A stretch of 64,000 bases of DNA, taken from Desulfosarcina alkanivorans. GTDB lineage: Bacteria > Desulfobacterota > Desulfobacteria > Desulfobacterales > Desulfosarcinaceae. Positions 1 through 10,644 of this stretch are shown piece after piece. The translations under genes were made by a program, and so were the position numbers. Every line of letters begins with the position of its first letter. The stretch's first letter is position 1. The notes beneath the pieces were generated by a model. The model searched no databases. It was not told where the DNA came from and worked only from the letters and a program-made list of their open reading frames with translations. The stretch covers positions 6,862,001 to 6,926,000 of the forward strand of contig NZ_AP021874.1 in assembly GCF_009688945.1 (NCBI RefSeq), in the 5' to 3' direction.

Positions 1-1
1 T

Positions 2-247
2 GGCATTGCCATCAGTATGGACGGCAGAGGCCGTGCCCAAGACAACATTTTTATTGAAAGGCTATGGTGGACCCTGAAGTATAACTATGTCTATCTCCGC
101 GCTTTTAACAATGGGGCCGATCTGCGGAAAGGCCTTCGCGGCTGGTTCTCATTTTACAACAAGGAGCGATTTCATCAGGCACTTGACAACCTGACCCCGG
201 ATGAGGTTTATTACGGCCTTCCTCATCCATTCGCGGAGGCGGCCTGA
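2..247 (+). pseudogene. IS3-family transposase OrfB, C-terminal fragment
   Basis: The frame is open from the first bases of the window and ends at a TGA, so this is the 3' end of a gene cut by the window edge. The residues G-R-A-x-D-N-x-x-x-E-R-L-W match the last block of the DDE integrase core of IS3-family OrfB proteins; the E of E-R-L-W is the third catalytic acid. The tail with Y-N-x-x-R-x-H-x-x-L and T-P-D-E-V-Y-Y is also typical. The first two catalytic aspartates lie outside the window, so it cannot be said whether the element is intact. Whether the IS ends in the following 100 bp is not clear. Confidence 0.85.
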
Positions 248-902
248 GGCCTCCCCTTAACGAATCGGCTCAGAGTTTATCCTATACGTCAGGTTGTCCA
301 GCCTCTCGGGTCCATCGCCTAATTCATGGATGCATCTTCCTAAAAGCGACCATGGATTTCTGCAAATCTTAAGAGGGCGAAGTCACACAATTTATAAATT
401 AACCATTCAGAGCTTTTAATAGCAAAATAAGAGGATAGCCCGTGACGAACATTGTCGGAATTGCCGACAAAAAATGTTAAAGCACCAGGCCGACGCAAAA
501 TTTAGTTTTTAAATCGCTGTAATAAAAGGGTAAAAATATTGCTGCTATTCGGTACAGATTGTGCTACACACCTATAGCGCCGGGATCCAGAATTGATCAC
601 GTAATTGTTGCGCTGCCTTTTTCCCCGGCAATCACTATTCAGAAATTATATAATTCGGATATCGAACCACGTTGTGCGCATTGTGTCTGTGCATTTCTAT
701 ATTGTGCAGTGGGTTCAATTTTTTACTTGCTAAATGAACAAGGTTAGCAAGCATAAATGTGAGTTGCGTGTAGACGTGGGACTGCAAGGAGCTTTAAAAA
801 ATGAAGTGAGATCAAACAATGGTTACATGTCGGTTCCACAGGGAAACAGAAATTCGGTTTTTTGCCAAATCTTGAAACGTCGGTAGTCCTTGAAAGGAAT
901 GT
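248..902. other. Intergenic region upstream of cassette A
   Basis: About 650 bp without a convincing gene. A 62-codon open frame at 559-747 has no ribosome binding site and no recognisable product. The stretch is AT-rich and should hold the promoter of the 3,240-residue protein that follows. A dyad at 448-478 is listed separately. A GAAAGGA ribosome binding site sits at 892-898 just before the ATG at 903. Confidence 0.6.
448..478. promoter_or_regulatory. Nested dyad symmetry (operator or hairpin)
   Basis: TTGTCGG (452-458) and CCGACAA (464-470) form a perfect 7-bp inverted repeat around a 5-base loop. An outer pair, AACAT (448-452) and ATGTT (474-478), extends the symmetry. It lies about 425 bp before the cassette A start. 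It could be a regulator site or a hairpin; no T-run follows on the + strand. Function is not established. Confidence 0.35.
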
Positions 903-3900
903 ATGAAACGACTTGCGCTTCTTACCTTTGTATTTCTTATCGGAGTAACTTTCATCCAGGCTTCGGCTTTTTCTGGTGAGGTAACTTTATTTGGGGCGAA
1001 GCAGTACCTGCGTACGACAGGTGAGCCGAATTTTTATTCTGACACCTTTTCCGGTGTTCCGGGTCAGGGCAGACTTTTATTAAAAAATGGGAACTATAAT
1101 GGCGGGAAAAGGGTTGAAGATGGCGTGAGCAGCGCTTGGATCCATGTCAATGGCGTTGAAATTTTTGGTCCCAGCGATTTTAATAAAAATGTCTATATCT
1201 TAGAAGCCACAGTAACTCTCTCCGAGCAAAACGTCCTCGAGGTCGAGCTTAGCAGCACGCCGGGTAGCTATCTTACAATCGACATCACGGAGAACATTCC
1301 CGCCCCAATTATTTCTTTTGCGGCAGATCCGGGGAGCGTCATTGCCGGGCAATCTGCAATTTTGACATGGACCACCGATGCCGATTCAGTATCTATCGAC
1401 CAGAGCGTCGGTTCGGTTGCCACTTCCGGGTCAATTTCAGTTATACCTTCGCAAACCACGACATATACGCTTACGGCTACGGGGCTTGGCGGCACAACAA
1501 CAACCCATGCGACCGTTACAGTCCTGCATCCGCCTAGTGTTTCTTTGGAAGCCACACCAACGATTGTCCTGATCGGAGAATCCTCAACCTTGGCCTGGAC
1601 CGCGACGAATGCGGACTCCGTTTCCATCGATCAAGGCATTGGCCCGGTTGACCTGACCGGATCGGTTTCAGTAACACCGCTGCAAACAACCACATATACC
1701 CTCACTGCCACAGGTCCCGGAGGAACGACAACCGCAATTGCAATTATAACCGTCCTCCAGCCTCCGGAAGTCTCTATTGAGGCCAACCCGGGAACGGTTC
1801 ATACTGGAGAATTTTCAACCCTGGCATGGACAGCAACCAATTCCGATTCCGTCTTTATCGATCAAGGCATCGGCCAAGTCGACCCTGTCGGCTCGATCAC
1901 GGTTTCACCTTCACAGACCATGACATATACCCTCACGGCAGTTAACCCCGACGGTACAACGACGGATAGCGCTACGGTCATCTTTGAAAATACGGCTCCG
2001 GCTGCAACGGATGATACCGTATTAACCGAAGAGAACATTCCTGTAACCACAACCAACGTGCTCCTAAACGATTCGGATGTCGACGGAGACAACCTTATTG
2101 TTTCAGACTATAGCCAAGCCACCACCGGAACGGTCGTCAGCCATGGAGATGGCACCTTTACGTATACCCCGAACGATGGATTTAGCGGTGCGGACAGCTT
2201 TACCTACACCGTCAGCGACGGCCAGGGCGGAACGGATACGGCCGTGGTGGAGATACAGGTCGTACCTGGTATTTTGACAATAGAAATTACTATCCCGACA
2301 TCGGGACAGGAATTTGCCACTGCAAGCATCACTGTAGCCGGAACAGTGAATCGTTCCAGTGCATCCGTATTCGTCAACGGGATTGCTGCAACGGTCAGCG
2401 GGAACGAATACACGGCAGATAACGTTCCTTTAGTGCCGGGGACGAATACAATCAGCGTCCTGGCCGAAGACGGCGATGACACACAGGTGGCCAGCATTAC
2501 CGTGGTACTGTTGGCAACGATCGACCTGGAACCGATCCAAATAGAGGTCTCTTCCAATATCGAAGACGACGGATCGGCCAAAGTATCCGGCCTGGCCATG
2601 GTTACGGTGGCCAATAACGGCAGCACTGCGGTTTCCACACCCTACCAGATCGTTTTGTTTGAAGACACCAACCTGAACCAGCGTTACGAAGAGGACGAAG
2701 ATAATCGATTGGGCGAAACGACTGTTTCAGCAGGCCCCGGAGCCGGCGAAGCAATCAATACTTCCATCGAATTTACCGGTCAGTTGCTGTTTCGAGACAA
2801 CCGGATGCACGTATTTGTCGACAGCGCAGATGAAATATCCGAAGACGATGAAGCGAACAACATCCTCGCTACCAGCTCCAACGGTATCGACCTGAGCGCT
2901 TCGTTTTTGACAATGGATGCTGCCAGCTGCCCGGACGAGGTAGTCCTGACCGCGCGTATCGGCAATGCCGGAGACTCAGCTGTTCAAAGCGGTGTGCCGG
3001 TTATTTTTTACGATGGCGATCCCGAAAACGGGGGCTCACCAATTGGAACGGTTTTGACGACCCAAATTCTTGATCCGGGCCAATATGAGGACTTGACACT
3101 CCAATGGCCCGATCCGGCTGCAGGTATCACAATTATTTATGCTCATGCCGACGATAACGGCACCGGAGTCGGTATACTGGGTGAAATCGATGAGATCAAC
3201 AACCTGGTTTCTGCCGAAATGGCCATTTGCACTTCATTGCCTGCGACCGATGGCATATCCGGGCAGGTGATTGATGCGCAAACCGGTGCGATCCTTTCCG
3301 GCGTATCGGTTTATTTACATGAAGATGGCAACGGCATTCCCGGAGCAGTCGTCGAACAGACCGGCTCGGATTCCTATGGCGGGTTTGCCTTTTCACAGAT
3401 CGATCCCGGCACCTATTATGTGGTTGCCAGCCTGCAGGACTATATCGAAGGGCAACGGCGAGTCGTTCTCTTGCCGGATGAAACCCTAACCCATCAGGAT
3501 TTAGTGCTTTCTCCCGTTTTAAATCCGGGAGAATTTCGAATTGTATTGACCTGGGGAGAAAATCCCGCAGACCTGGAGGCGCACCTGACCGCCCCCAATC
3601 CCGATGGCTGTCGGGAGCACTGTTTTTACTGGAATCGTACGATCTCCGGGGCTGATTTAGACGTCGACGACCGGGAATCATACGGCCCCGAGACCATCAC
3701 CATCTCACAGATGGATCCGGGAACCTACCGTTTCTACGTTCATGATTTCACCAATCGAAATTCCGTTAACAGCGCGGCCTTGGCCAGCTCGGGCGCCACC
3801 GTGACGGTTTACTCCGGATCCGGGAATGACCCACTGGTATTTAACGCTCCGGCCGGTGCCGGGAATGTCTGGCATGTTTTCAACCTGGACGGTACCAGCG

Positions 3901-6900
3901 GAGCGATCACCCGGATAGATAAATTGTCTCACCAGTCCCAGCCGGGTGAGATCGATTTTCCAAGAATCACCTCCTCTCCGGTTACCAACGCCACCTATGG
4001 AGAAGCATACAGGTATCAAATAGAGGCCGAGGATCCGGATCTGGATACACTTACATATTCCTTAATAGAAGGTCCGGAAGGGATGGCCCTGGATCCGTTC
4101 AACGGTCTGATCGAATGGACACCCACTGCAGGGCAGGGAACAGGGTTTACTGTTGATGTCCGGGTAAATGATGGACGCTGCGGTGAAGATACACAAAGAT
4201 TTACAGGATTTCTGACATATCTGCCCATCGTTCAGTTTGACGTGGAGCCTTGTTCGGGTGTGAATCCCGGCGGGGATATTACGCTGACCTGGCAGACCGA
4301 AAGAGCCGAAACCGTGGTCATCGATCAGGGGATTGGAGAGGTTCCGGCCATAGGAAGCATGAATATTCCATCTCCTGATCCACCCGTCGTATATACCATT
4401 ACGGCTACGAACGGCGCTGGCCAGGTTGCCCGAACGGTTCCCCGCAAACCATCAATTACCAAACTTTCTGCAAGCTGTATCGGTTCCTTGGGAGAGCCCG
4501 GCCAGATTGAATGGACCAGCAAATGTGCCGACAGTTGTTTCATAGATCAGGGAATCGGAGAGGTCTTGCCCAATGGTTCGGTGGTGGTAACGCCCGCACA
4601 GCTGCCTGCGGAGTATACACTTACCTGTTCGAACGCTGCAGGGGTGACTTCAGGAAAGTTAATGGTTTATCCGTGTGTACCCAGCGCAACGCTCGATGCC
4701 ATCGTTCCTTGCTGCTGGACAGCGGGTGAACCGGTTACCTTGGAATGGTCCACCAGCCAGGTCGACGATTGTTCCATCTCTCCCGATGTCGGTAGTGTGG
4801 GCTTAAATGGCTCTATGGAAGTGTTTCCAGGCGAGGACCAAAAAATATACACGATTTCCTGCAACATGGCTACGGATTATGTTGATATCTACCCACGAGA
4901 ACTTCAACTAAGAGCAAGCAAAACCAACGTGCTTCCCGGCGAAAGCACGACCCTTTATTGGAACACCGAGTGCTATGACGCCTGCAGTTTGGATCAGGGG
5001 GTTGGTAGTGTGCCGACAAGCGGCGGTATGGTGGTGACTCCCGATCAACTGCCTGTGACCTATACACTTACGGCAACATGCGACCAGATCACGGATACAA
5101 AATCCGTAACTCTTGATTATCCTTTTCCGATCATAACTTTTTCTTCCAGCCCCGCGTTTATTAAGACCGGAGAATCCGCTACCCTGACATGGTCAACGGA
5201 GTTGGCTACGTCGTGCAGCATTGAACCGGATATCGGAGAGGTACCTCTTAGCGGCAACATCGCTGTTTCCCCGGATCAAAACACGACCTATACGCTTATT
5301 GCGGTCGGACCGGGTGGAATTATCGAAAGAACGGCAATCGTGTCCTATGTAAAGCCCACGGCATCGATTTTTGCCGATCCCGGGCATCTCGACGTGGTGG
5401 GTCAATCCTCGACGTTGACATGGGTTTTCAGCAACGCGGACACATGCGAAATCGACCAGGGCATCGGCGAAGTGCAATTGGGCGGGAGTGTGGTTGTCTC
5501 CCCGCAAGTGAATACCACGTATACCATTACGGCCACGGGGCCTGGTGGCACGGCGAAAAACAGTGTGACGGTAGGTTATACCCGACCGACCGTTGAGATT
5601 CATGCGGATCGGGAATTTCTCGATGAAGGCGAGGACGCCACATTGGCATGGACCTTTAGCAACGCCGATATATGCTCCATTGACCAGGGAATTGGCGAAG
5701 TGCAGTCTGGGGGCAGCCTTGTTGTCGATCCGAACCAAAGCACCACATATACCATAAAAGCCACCGGTCCTGGAGGCGAATCCACCGATCGGGTAACCCT
5801 GACCTGCCTGGCGCCAACGGCAGAGATTCATGCCGATCCCGAAACGATTATCGAGGGACAGGCGGCCACCTTGATCTGGCAGGCGGACCATGCTGCCAGC
5901 TACGTTATAGAACCGGACATCGGCCCGGTCGCTCCAACCGGTTCGATCGCGGTTACGCCCACAATTACAAAGACCTATACAATCACCGCAACGGGTCGTG
6001 GTGGCGAGACATCGGCTGAAGCTATGGTTACGGTATTGAATCCGCCGTCAATCAGACTCACCGAACCGGATGGCAATGACGATCTTGCGCATGACAGCTA
6101 TACCATCCAATGGAATGATACGGATTATGACAGCAATGCCGTTATCTCCCTTTATTATGACATCAACAACAGCGGGGCTGACGGGACACTGATCGCCAGC
6201 GGGATCAACGAAGACCCTGACGGATTAGACGATAGATACATATGGAACACAACGGACGTTCCTGCAGGCAGCTACTATGTTTATGCGCGTATCGAGGATG
6301 GGGTAAACGACCCGGTGGTCGCATACAGCCAGGGGGCCGTTACCATTGACCACGCGGTCACCGATGAGATCAAACTGACTGCAAGCGATGGTGAAGCCCA
6401 AGACGATTTTGGCAAAACGGTTGCCATCGATGGCGAATATGCCGTTGTCGGTGCTCCGGATAGCGGTGATGCGGGCGCGGCCTACATTTTCAGAAAAGAA
6501 GGCGCCACCTGGGTTGAGCAGGCCAAGCTGACCGCTGACGATGGAGCGTCAGGAGACAATTTTGGCTCCTGGGTATCTATCAGCGGCGATACGGTTGTCG
6601 TGGGTGCCCCCAGTGGAAACGGAGATACCGGCGCGGCTTATGTTTTCGCCTATGACGGGACCAGCTGGAACCAACAGGCCCGCTTGGTCGCCGGTGATGG
6701 TGAGGAATGGGACTATTTCGGAGATTGTGTAGCCGTAAGTGGAACCACCATAATTGTCGGCGCACGGGGACACGGCAGCTCGGGGGCGGTTTATGTATTC
6801 ACGGGGCAAGGCGGGACCTGGGTTGAAACTGCAACGTTGACCAATAGTGAAGGTGCAGCGAGTGGTTCTTTTGGTTCCTCGGTTTCTATTGATGACGATG

Positions 6901-9900
6901 TGCTGATAGCAGGAGATCTGCAAGCAAATAACGGTATCGGTGCCGCTTATATTTTTCGGCAAGCCGGTTCAGAATGGATTGAAGAGTTCCAACTAATTCC
7001 TGCCGAAACAAACCAATGGGCATCTTTCGGTACGGCGGTTTCCATCAGCGGCAATTACGCCATCGTAGGCAGTCCCGGTTGTGCCGAAGCAATGGCTGAA
7101 AGCGCGGCTTACATTTTCATGTATGACGGCAGCGCCTGGGTTGAACAGGCCAGGATCGGCAGCTACAGTCTCGATGCTGGTGAGAGCTTGGGAGAAAGCG
7201 TATCTATCAACGGCAACCTGGCGGCAGTGGGCGAACCGAATATGTGGGATGATGCCGGTGCGGTATACCTGTTTCAACGTTCAGGTTCCCAATGGATCTC
7301 GCAGAACACACCAGATTCTGACGAAGAGGACGGCGGGGAAGAGCCGGTTCCCGGAGAAGGAGAAGAACTTCCCCCGAGTGAAGGGGAGGGCGAAGGCGAT
7401 ACGGCAACTGCCGCTGCCATACTGACACCCAGCGATGGCGCGGCTCAGGATTATTTCGGAACCAGCGTGGCCATGGACGGTAGTCATGTCATCGTGGGAT
7501 CCAGGCTTGATGATGATAAAGGATATAATTCAGGTTCGGCTTATATCTTTCCGATCTTTTCGGTCGGTATCTCGGCAGAGCCCGAAACCATTTACCTCGG
7601 CGGTGAAGGATCTGTTACGACAACCTTGTCCTGGACGTCAAGAGGCGCGGATTCAGTCGCGATCACCCCGGATATCGGAGCCGTGGATGTGAGCGGTTCC
7701 ATGACCGTTGCCCCCCAGCAGACCACCACCTATACGATAACCGGGACCAAAGATGGAGCTACGGTCACGGACAGTGTCACCGTGATAGTGATCGATCCGT
7801 CGGCATTGCCCACGGTAACGATTTCGGCCACACCGGAAACCATTGCCCGGGGGGAGTCGGCCACCTTGACCTGGTCAACCACCAATGTTGAATCCGTAAC
7901 CCTGGACAACGAAATCGGAACGGTGCCAATGAGCGGCAGCCTGCAAGTCTCCCCAGTGCAGACGACAACCTATAAAGTCACGGCTGTCAATGGTGCCGGT
8001 AGTGCCACGGCCAGTGTTATTGTTACGGTGGACAATTCCCCAATAACATTGGCAATCGCATCTCCGGTAAACGGCGCTGTTGTCGGCAACGCGACCGTTC
8101 AGGTGACCGGTCAGGTGACCCCGGGAGCTACCGTTACGGTGAACGGGGTTTCGGCATTGGTTAGCGAAAATGCTTTTCATGCTGAAATATACCTGGACGG
8201 TGAAGGCCGGCATACGATTACGGCGGTCGCTGTCGATTCATACGGAGAGCAGGCGGCAGTACAGGTGAGCGTGTATTTTAATTATTTGCCATCTGTCAGC
8301 CTCACCACGAGCAACTATCTTATTCAAATCGGACAAACCGTTACCCTTTCCTGGTCCAGTGAAAACAGCGACCAATGTGTTCTTGAGCCGCTGATGGTTG
8401 CGGTGCCTTGCGAAGGATCGTTGGAGGTATCGCCTGAAGCGGATACGGTGTATACCATTAATGCAACCGGTTTGGGAAAGACAGCACAAGACAGTTTGCT
8501 CGTTATTGTCGGGAACAGTTACGGCAATCCCAGTGTGGAAGAGCAGGTTCACCTTGAGGATATTAACCGAGCCAGGGCCAATCCCTTGGCTGAAGCGGAG
8601 AGGCTTCAGATTGATCTCAATGAAGGTCCTCCCAGCGAAACTATTAGCGAGAACCCTGTGCCTCCGTTGACCTTCAATCGTTTGCTATCCCTTGCCGCTG
8701 CCTTGCACACCGAAGACATGGTTGTGAATAAATACCAGGCTCATGAGGGACTTGATGGAAGACAACCTCGTGATCGAATGATCGATGCCGGTTACTTAGG
8801 TAACGCGGTCGGCGAGAATTTGGCTAGTAATGCACAATGGGTTCCGATTGAAGATTCCAATGAATTGAGTTCGGTCCTCCACGACGATCTGTTTGTCGAT
8901 GCCGGTTATGATGGCAGGGGGCACCGTATCAACATCCTGAATGGTCTTTGGAAGGAGGTCGGTATAGGATTCCAACCCGAACCGAATAAAGCGGACTACC
9001 CCTATGGCGGCGTGGTCACCTGTGATTTCGGCGCTTTCACCGACGGACCCAACTTCCTTTTGGGGGTGGTCTACGACGATGCCGACAACAGCGGGGATTA
9101 CACTGGCGGCGAAGGGTTGGATGGGGTAAAGATCTCGGTGGACGGCCAAACAACCTTCACGGCCAATGCCGGTGGGTACGGTCTCCCGATCGATCCCGGT
9201 GTCTACACCGTTACCGCTAGGTTGTCGGACGGACGCACGGCAACAAAGCCGGTTACCATGGAAGACCAGAATAAAAAGATAGACTTCACCCTGGCGGATT
9301 TTGAAACCGATCCCGTGCCGGAACTCAGCGTTTCAATTGAATCCGGCACCATTTATCGCGGACAAACAATTCAGTTTTCTTGGGCCAGTGCACACGCACA
9401 AGGCGTTTCCATCGATCAGGACATCGGCGCGGTTCCCGATAGCGGCGCCATTGAAGTATCGCCAGTCGAGGACACCGTGTATACGATCACCGCCGTTAAC
9501 GAACATGGCAGCACCTCCAGGACCATCAGCATTACGTTCACGGACGCCGATCCGCCGCCGATCGTGCAACTGACCGTCAACCCCGGGGAGATACCGGTCG
9601 GAGACAACGCCACCCTGAGCTGGACCTCCACATATGCCGACACCTTATCCATCGATCAGGATATTGGTGCGATTGAGCCGGGCGGAACCATGACAGTGTA
9701 TCCATTGCAAACCACAATGTATACGATCACAGCCACCGGGTCGGGAGGGACAACCACTGCGAGTGCGGTCGTAACCGTAAACCATCCGATCACCCTGCAA
9801 ATCACCGAACCGCTGGATGGAGCGGTGATATCGGATACGGCGGTGACCGTACGGGGAACCATTGATCATTCCGAAGGTCTTGAAACCGGCCTGATGGTAA

Positions 9901-10625
9901 ATAGCCTGCCCGCGATGATCGACGGCGATCAGTTCACGGTCAACCATGTGCCCCTGATCCAGGGAGAAAACATCATCACGGCCGCGGCCACGGATGCTTC
10001 CGGGCTTACGTTATCGGATTCTATCACGGTCAATGCGGAAATGCCCGAGGATTATATCCGCCTGACCGCCAGTCCGGTTTCGGGAACGTCGCCCTTCGAG
10101 ACCACGCTGAGGATCGACAGCTCGTTTGCCGTCGCTTCAGTCCAGATGACCTATTTCGGGCCGGATGACGTCACCTATCTCGATGAATCAATGGATGAAA
10201 TACGGCTGCAGGTCACGACGGAAGGTGTACATACCTTTGCGGCTGAGGTTACCGACTTGCAAGGCAACACTTATACGGATGATGTTAGCATTGAAGTCGT
10301 TGACGCGGAGAAGTTGGACGGCCTGCTGCGGGATAAATGGGCGGGGATGAAGGCGGCCTTGCTTGCCGGAGACTTCAATAATGCCGAAACTTTTTTTGTT
10401 TCTGATCGGCAGAATGCCTATAACCTGGTATTCAATGACCTGTCGGACAAAATCGGTGATATTATCTCAGCCACGGGAGCGCTCGAAGCCTTGGAAGTAT
10501 CCGATGGGCATGCGCGCTACACCATAAGCTATCCCATCACAGTCGACGGCGTCACCACCACCGCCGGGACCTATGTCATCTTCGTACAAGACACCGACGG
10601 TCTGTGGAAAATACGGTTTTTTTAG
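903..10625 (+). CDS. Giant secreted multidomain protein (Ig-like repeats, FG-GAP-like propeller, CAP domain, NTF2-like tail), cassette A
   Basis: A 3,240-residue protein with a Sec signal peptide (about residues 1-23: K-R, then a hydrophobic run ending A-S-A). Domains in order: three Ig-like repeats (about 130-365); a cadherin-like tandem domain with D-x-D-x-D-N (about 365-455); two CARDB-like domains (about 540-770); a carboxypeptidase-regulatory-like domain (about 785-870); a DUF2135-like domain (about 880-1010); eight Ig-like repeats, some with paired cysteines (about 1105-1720); seven FG-GAP-like repeats (about 1821-2215) with an acidic E/G/P linker before the last (about 2136-2168); Ig-like repeats; a CAP/SCP domain (about 2545-2690) with L-H-T-E-D-M, A-H-E-G, G-E-N-L and G-H-R-I-N-I-L; two more Ig repeats; a C-terminal NTF2-like 'tail-1'. 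I count about 16 copies of the Ig repeat with the I-D-Q-x-I-G-x-V signature. The start is set by GAAAGGA at 892-898. It is probably a surface or secreted protein; its ligand is unknown. Confidence 0.88.
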   Translation: MKRLALLTFVFLIGVTFIQASAFSGEVTLFGAKQYLRTTGEPNFYSDTFSGVPGQGRLLLKNGNYNGGKRVEDGVSSAWIHVNGVEIFGPSDFNKNVYILEATVTLSEQNVLEVELSSTPGSYLTIDITENIPAPIISFAADPGSVIAGQSAILTWTTDADSVSIDQSVGSVATSGSISVIPSQTTTYTLTATGLGGTTTTHATVTVLHPPSVSLEATPTIVLIGESSTLAWTATNADSVSIDQGIGPVDLTGSVSVTPLQTTTYTLTATGPGGTTTAIAIITVLQPPEVSIEANPGTVHTGEFSTLAWTATNSDSVFIDQGIGQVDPVGSITVSPSQTMTYTLTAVNPDGTTTDSATVIFENTAPAATDDTVLTEENIPVTTTNVLLNDSDVDGDNLIVSDYSQATTGTVVSHGDGTFTYTPNDGFSGADSFTYTVSDGQGGTDTAVVEIQVVPGILTIEITIPTSGQEFATASITVAGTVNRSSASVFVNGIAATVSGNEYTADNVPLVPGTNTISVLAEDGDDTQVASITVVLLATIDLEPIQIEVSSNIEDDGSAKVSGLAMVTVANNGSTAVSTPYQIVLFEDTNLNQRYEEDEDNRLGETTVSAGPGAGEAINTSIEFTGQLLFRDNRMHVFVDSADEISEDDEANNILATSSNGIDLSASFLTMDAASCPDEVVLTARIGNAGDSAVQSGVPVIFYDGDPENGGSPIGTVLTTQILDPGQYEDLTLQWPDPAAGITIIYAHADDNGTGVGILGEIDEINNLVSAEMAICTSLPATDGISGQVIDAQTGAILSGVSVYLHEDGNGIPGAVVEQTGSDSYGGFAFSQIDPGTYYVVASLQDYIEGQRRVVLLPDETLTHQDLVLSPVLNPGEFRIVLTWGENPADLEAHLTAPNPDGCREHCFYWNRTISGADLDVDDRESYGPETITISQMDPGTYRFYVHDFTNRNSVNSAALASSGATVTVYSGSGNDPLVFNAPAGAGNVWHVFNLDGTSGAITRIDKLSHQSQPGEIDFPRITSSPVTNATYGEAYRYQIEAEDPDLDTLTYSLIEGPEGMALDPFNGLIEWTPTAGQGTGFTVDVRVNDGRCGEDTQRFTGFLTYLPIVQFDVEPCSGVNPGGDITLTWQTERAETVVIDQGIGEVPAIGSMNIPSPDPPVVYTITATNGAGQVARTVPRKPSITKLSASCIGSLGEPGQIEWTSKCADSCFIDQGIGEVLPNGSVVVTPAQLPAEYTLTCSNAAGVTSGKLMVYPCVPSATLDAIVPCCWTAGEPVTLEWSTSQVDDCSISPDVGSVGLNGSMEVFPGEDQKIYTISCNMATDYVDIYPRELQLRASKTNVLPGESTTLYWNTECYDACSLDQGVGSVPTSGGMVVTPDQLPVTYTLTATCDQITDTKSVTLDYPFPIITFSSSPAFIKTGESATLTWSTELATSCSIEPDIGEVPLSGNIAVSPDQNTTYTLIAVGPGGIIERTAIVSYVKPTASIFADPGHLDVVGQSSTLTWVFSNADTCEIDQGIGEVQLGGSVVVSPQVNTTYTITATGPGGTAKNSVTVGYTRPTVEIHADREFLDEGEDATLAWTFSNADICSIDQGIGEVQSGGSLVVDPNQSTTYTIKATGPGGESTDRVTLTCLAPTAEIHADPETIIEGQAATLIWQADHAASYVIEPDIGPVAPTGSIAVTPTITKTYTITATGRGGETSAEAMVTVLNPPSIRLTEPDGNDDLAHDSYTIQWNDTDYDSNAVISLYYDINNSGADGTLIASGINEDPDGLDDRYIWNTTDVPAGSYYVYARIEDGVNDPVVAYSQGAVTIDHAVTDEIKLTASDGEAQDDFGKTVAIDGEYAVVGAPDSGDAGAAYIFRKEGATWVEQAKLTADDGASGDNFGSWVSISGDTVVVGAPSGNGDTGAAYVFAYDGTSWNQQARLVAGDGEEWDYFGDCVAVSGTTIIVGARGHGSSGAVYVFTGQGGTWVETATLTNSEGAASGSFGSSVSIDDDVLIAGDLQANNGIGAAYIFRQAGSEWIEEFQLIPAETNQWASFGTAVSISGNYAIVGSPGCAEAMAESAAYIFMYDGSAWVEQARIGSYSLDAGESLGESVSINGNLAAVGEPNMWDDAGAVYLFQRSGSQWISQNTPDSDEEDGGEEPVPGEGEELPPSEGEGEGDTATAAAILTPSDGAAQDYFGTSVAMDGSHVIVGSRLDDDKGYNSGSAYIFPIFSVGISAEPETIYLGGEGSVTTTLSWTSRGADSVAITPDIGAVDVSGSMTVAPQQTTTYTITGTKDGATVTDSVTVIVIDPSALPTVTISATPETIARGESATLTWSTTNVESVTLDNEIGTVPMSGSLQVSPVQTTTYKVTAVNGAGSATASVIVTVDNSPITLAIASPVNGAVVGNATVQVTGQVTPGATVTVNGVSALVSENAFHAEIYLDGEGRHTITAVAVDSYGEQAAVQVSVYFNYLPSVSLTTSNYLIQIGQTVTLSWSSENSDQCVLEPLMVAVPCEGSLEVSPEADTVYTINATGLGKTAQDSLLVIVGNSYGNPSVEEQVHLEDINRARANPLAEAERLQIDLNEGPPSETISENPVPPLTFNRLLSLAAALHTEDMVVNKYQAHEGLDGRQPRDRMIDAGYLGNAVGENLASNAQWVPIEDSNELSSVLHDDLFVDAGYDGRGHRINILNGLWKEVGIGFQPEPNKADYPYGGVVTCDFGAFTDGPNFLLGVVYDDADNSGDYTGGEGLDGVKISVDGQTTFTANAGGYGLPIDPGVYTVTARLSDGRTATKPVTMEDQNKKIDFTLADFETDPVPELSVSIESGTIYRGQTIQFSWASAHAQGVSIDQDIGAVPDSGAIEVSPVEDTVYTITAVNEHGSTSRTISITFTDADPPPIVQLTVNPGEIPVGDNATLSWTSTYADTLSIDQDIGAIEPGGTMTVYPLQTTMYTITATGSGGTTTASAVVTVNHPITLQITEPLDGAVISDTAVTVRGTIDHSEGLETGLMVNSLPAMIDGDQFTVNHVPLIQGENIITAAATDASGLTLSDSITVNAEMPEDYIRLTASPVSGTSPFETTLRIDSSFAVASVQMTYFGPDDVTYLDESMDEIRLQVTTEGVHTFAAEVTDLQGNTYTDDVSIEVVDAEKLDGLLRDKWAGMKAALLAGDFNNAETFFVSDRQNAYNLVFNDLSDKIGDIISATGALEALEVSDGHARYTISYPITVDGVTTTAGTYVIFVQDTDGLWKIRFF

Positions 10626-10644
10626 ACACAAAAGGAAAATTTAA

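Noticed and set aside
559..747. 62-codon open frame before cassette A
   Set aside because: No ribosome binding site, no recognisable sequence, low-complexity hydrophobic/cysteine-rich translation in AT-rich DNA.
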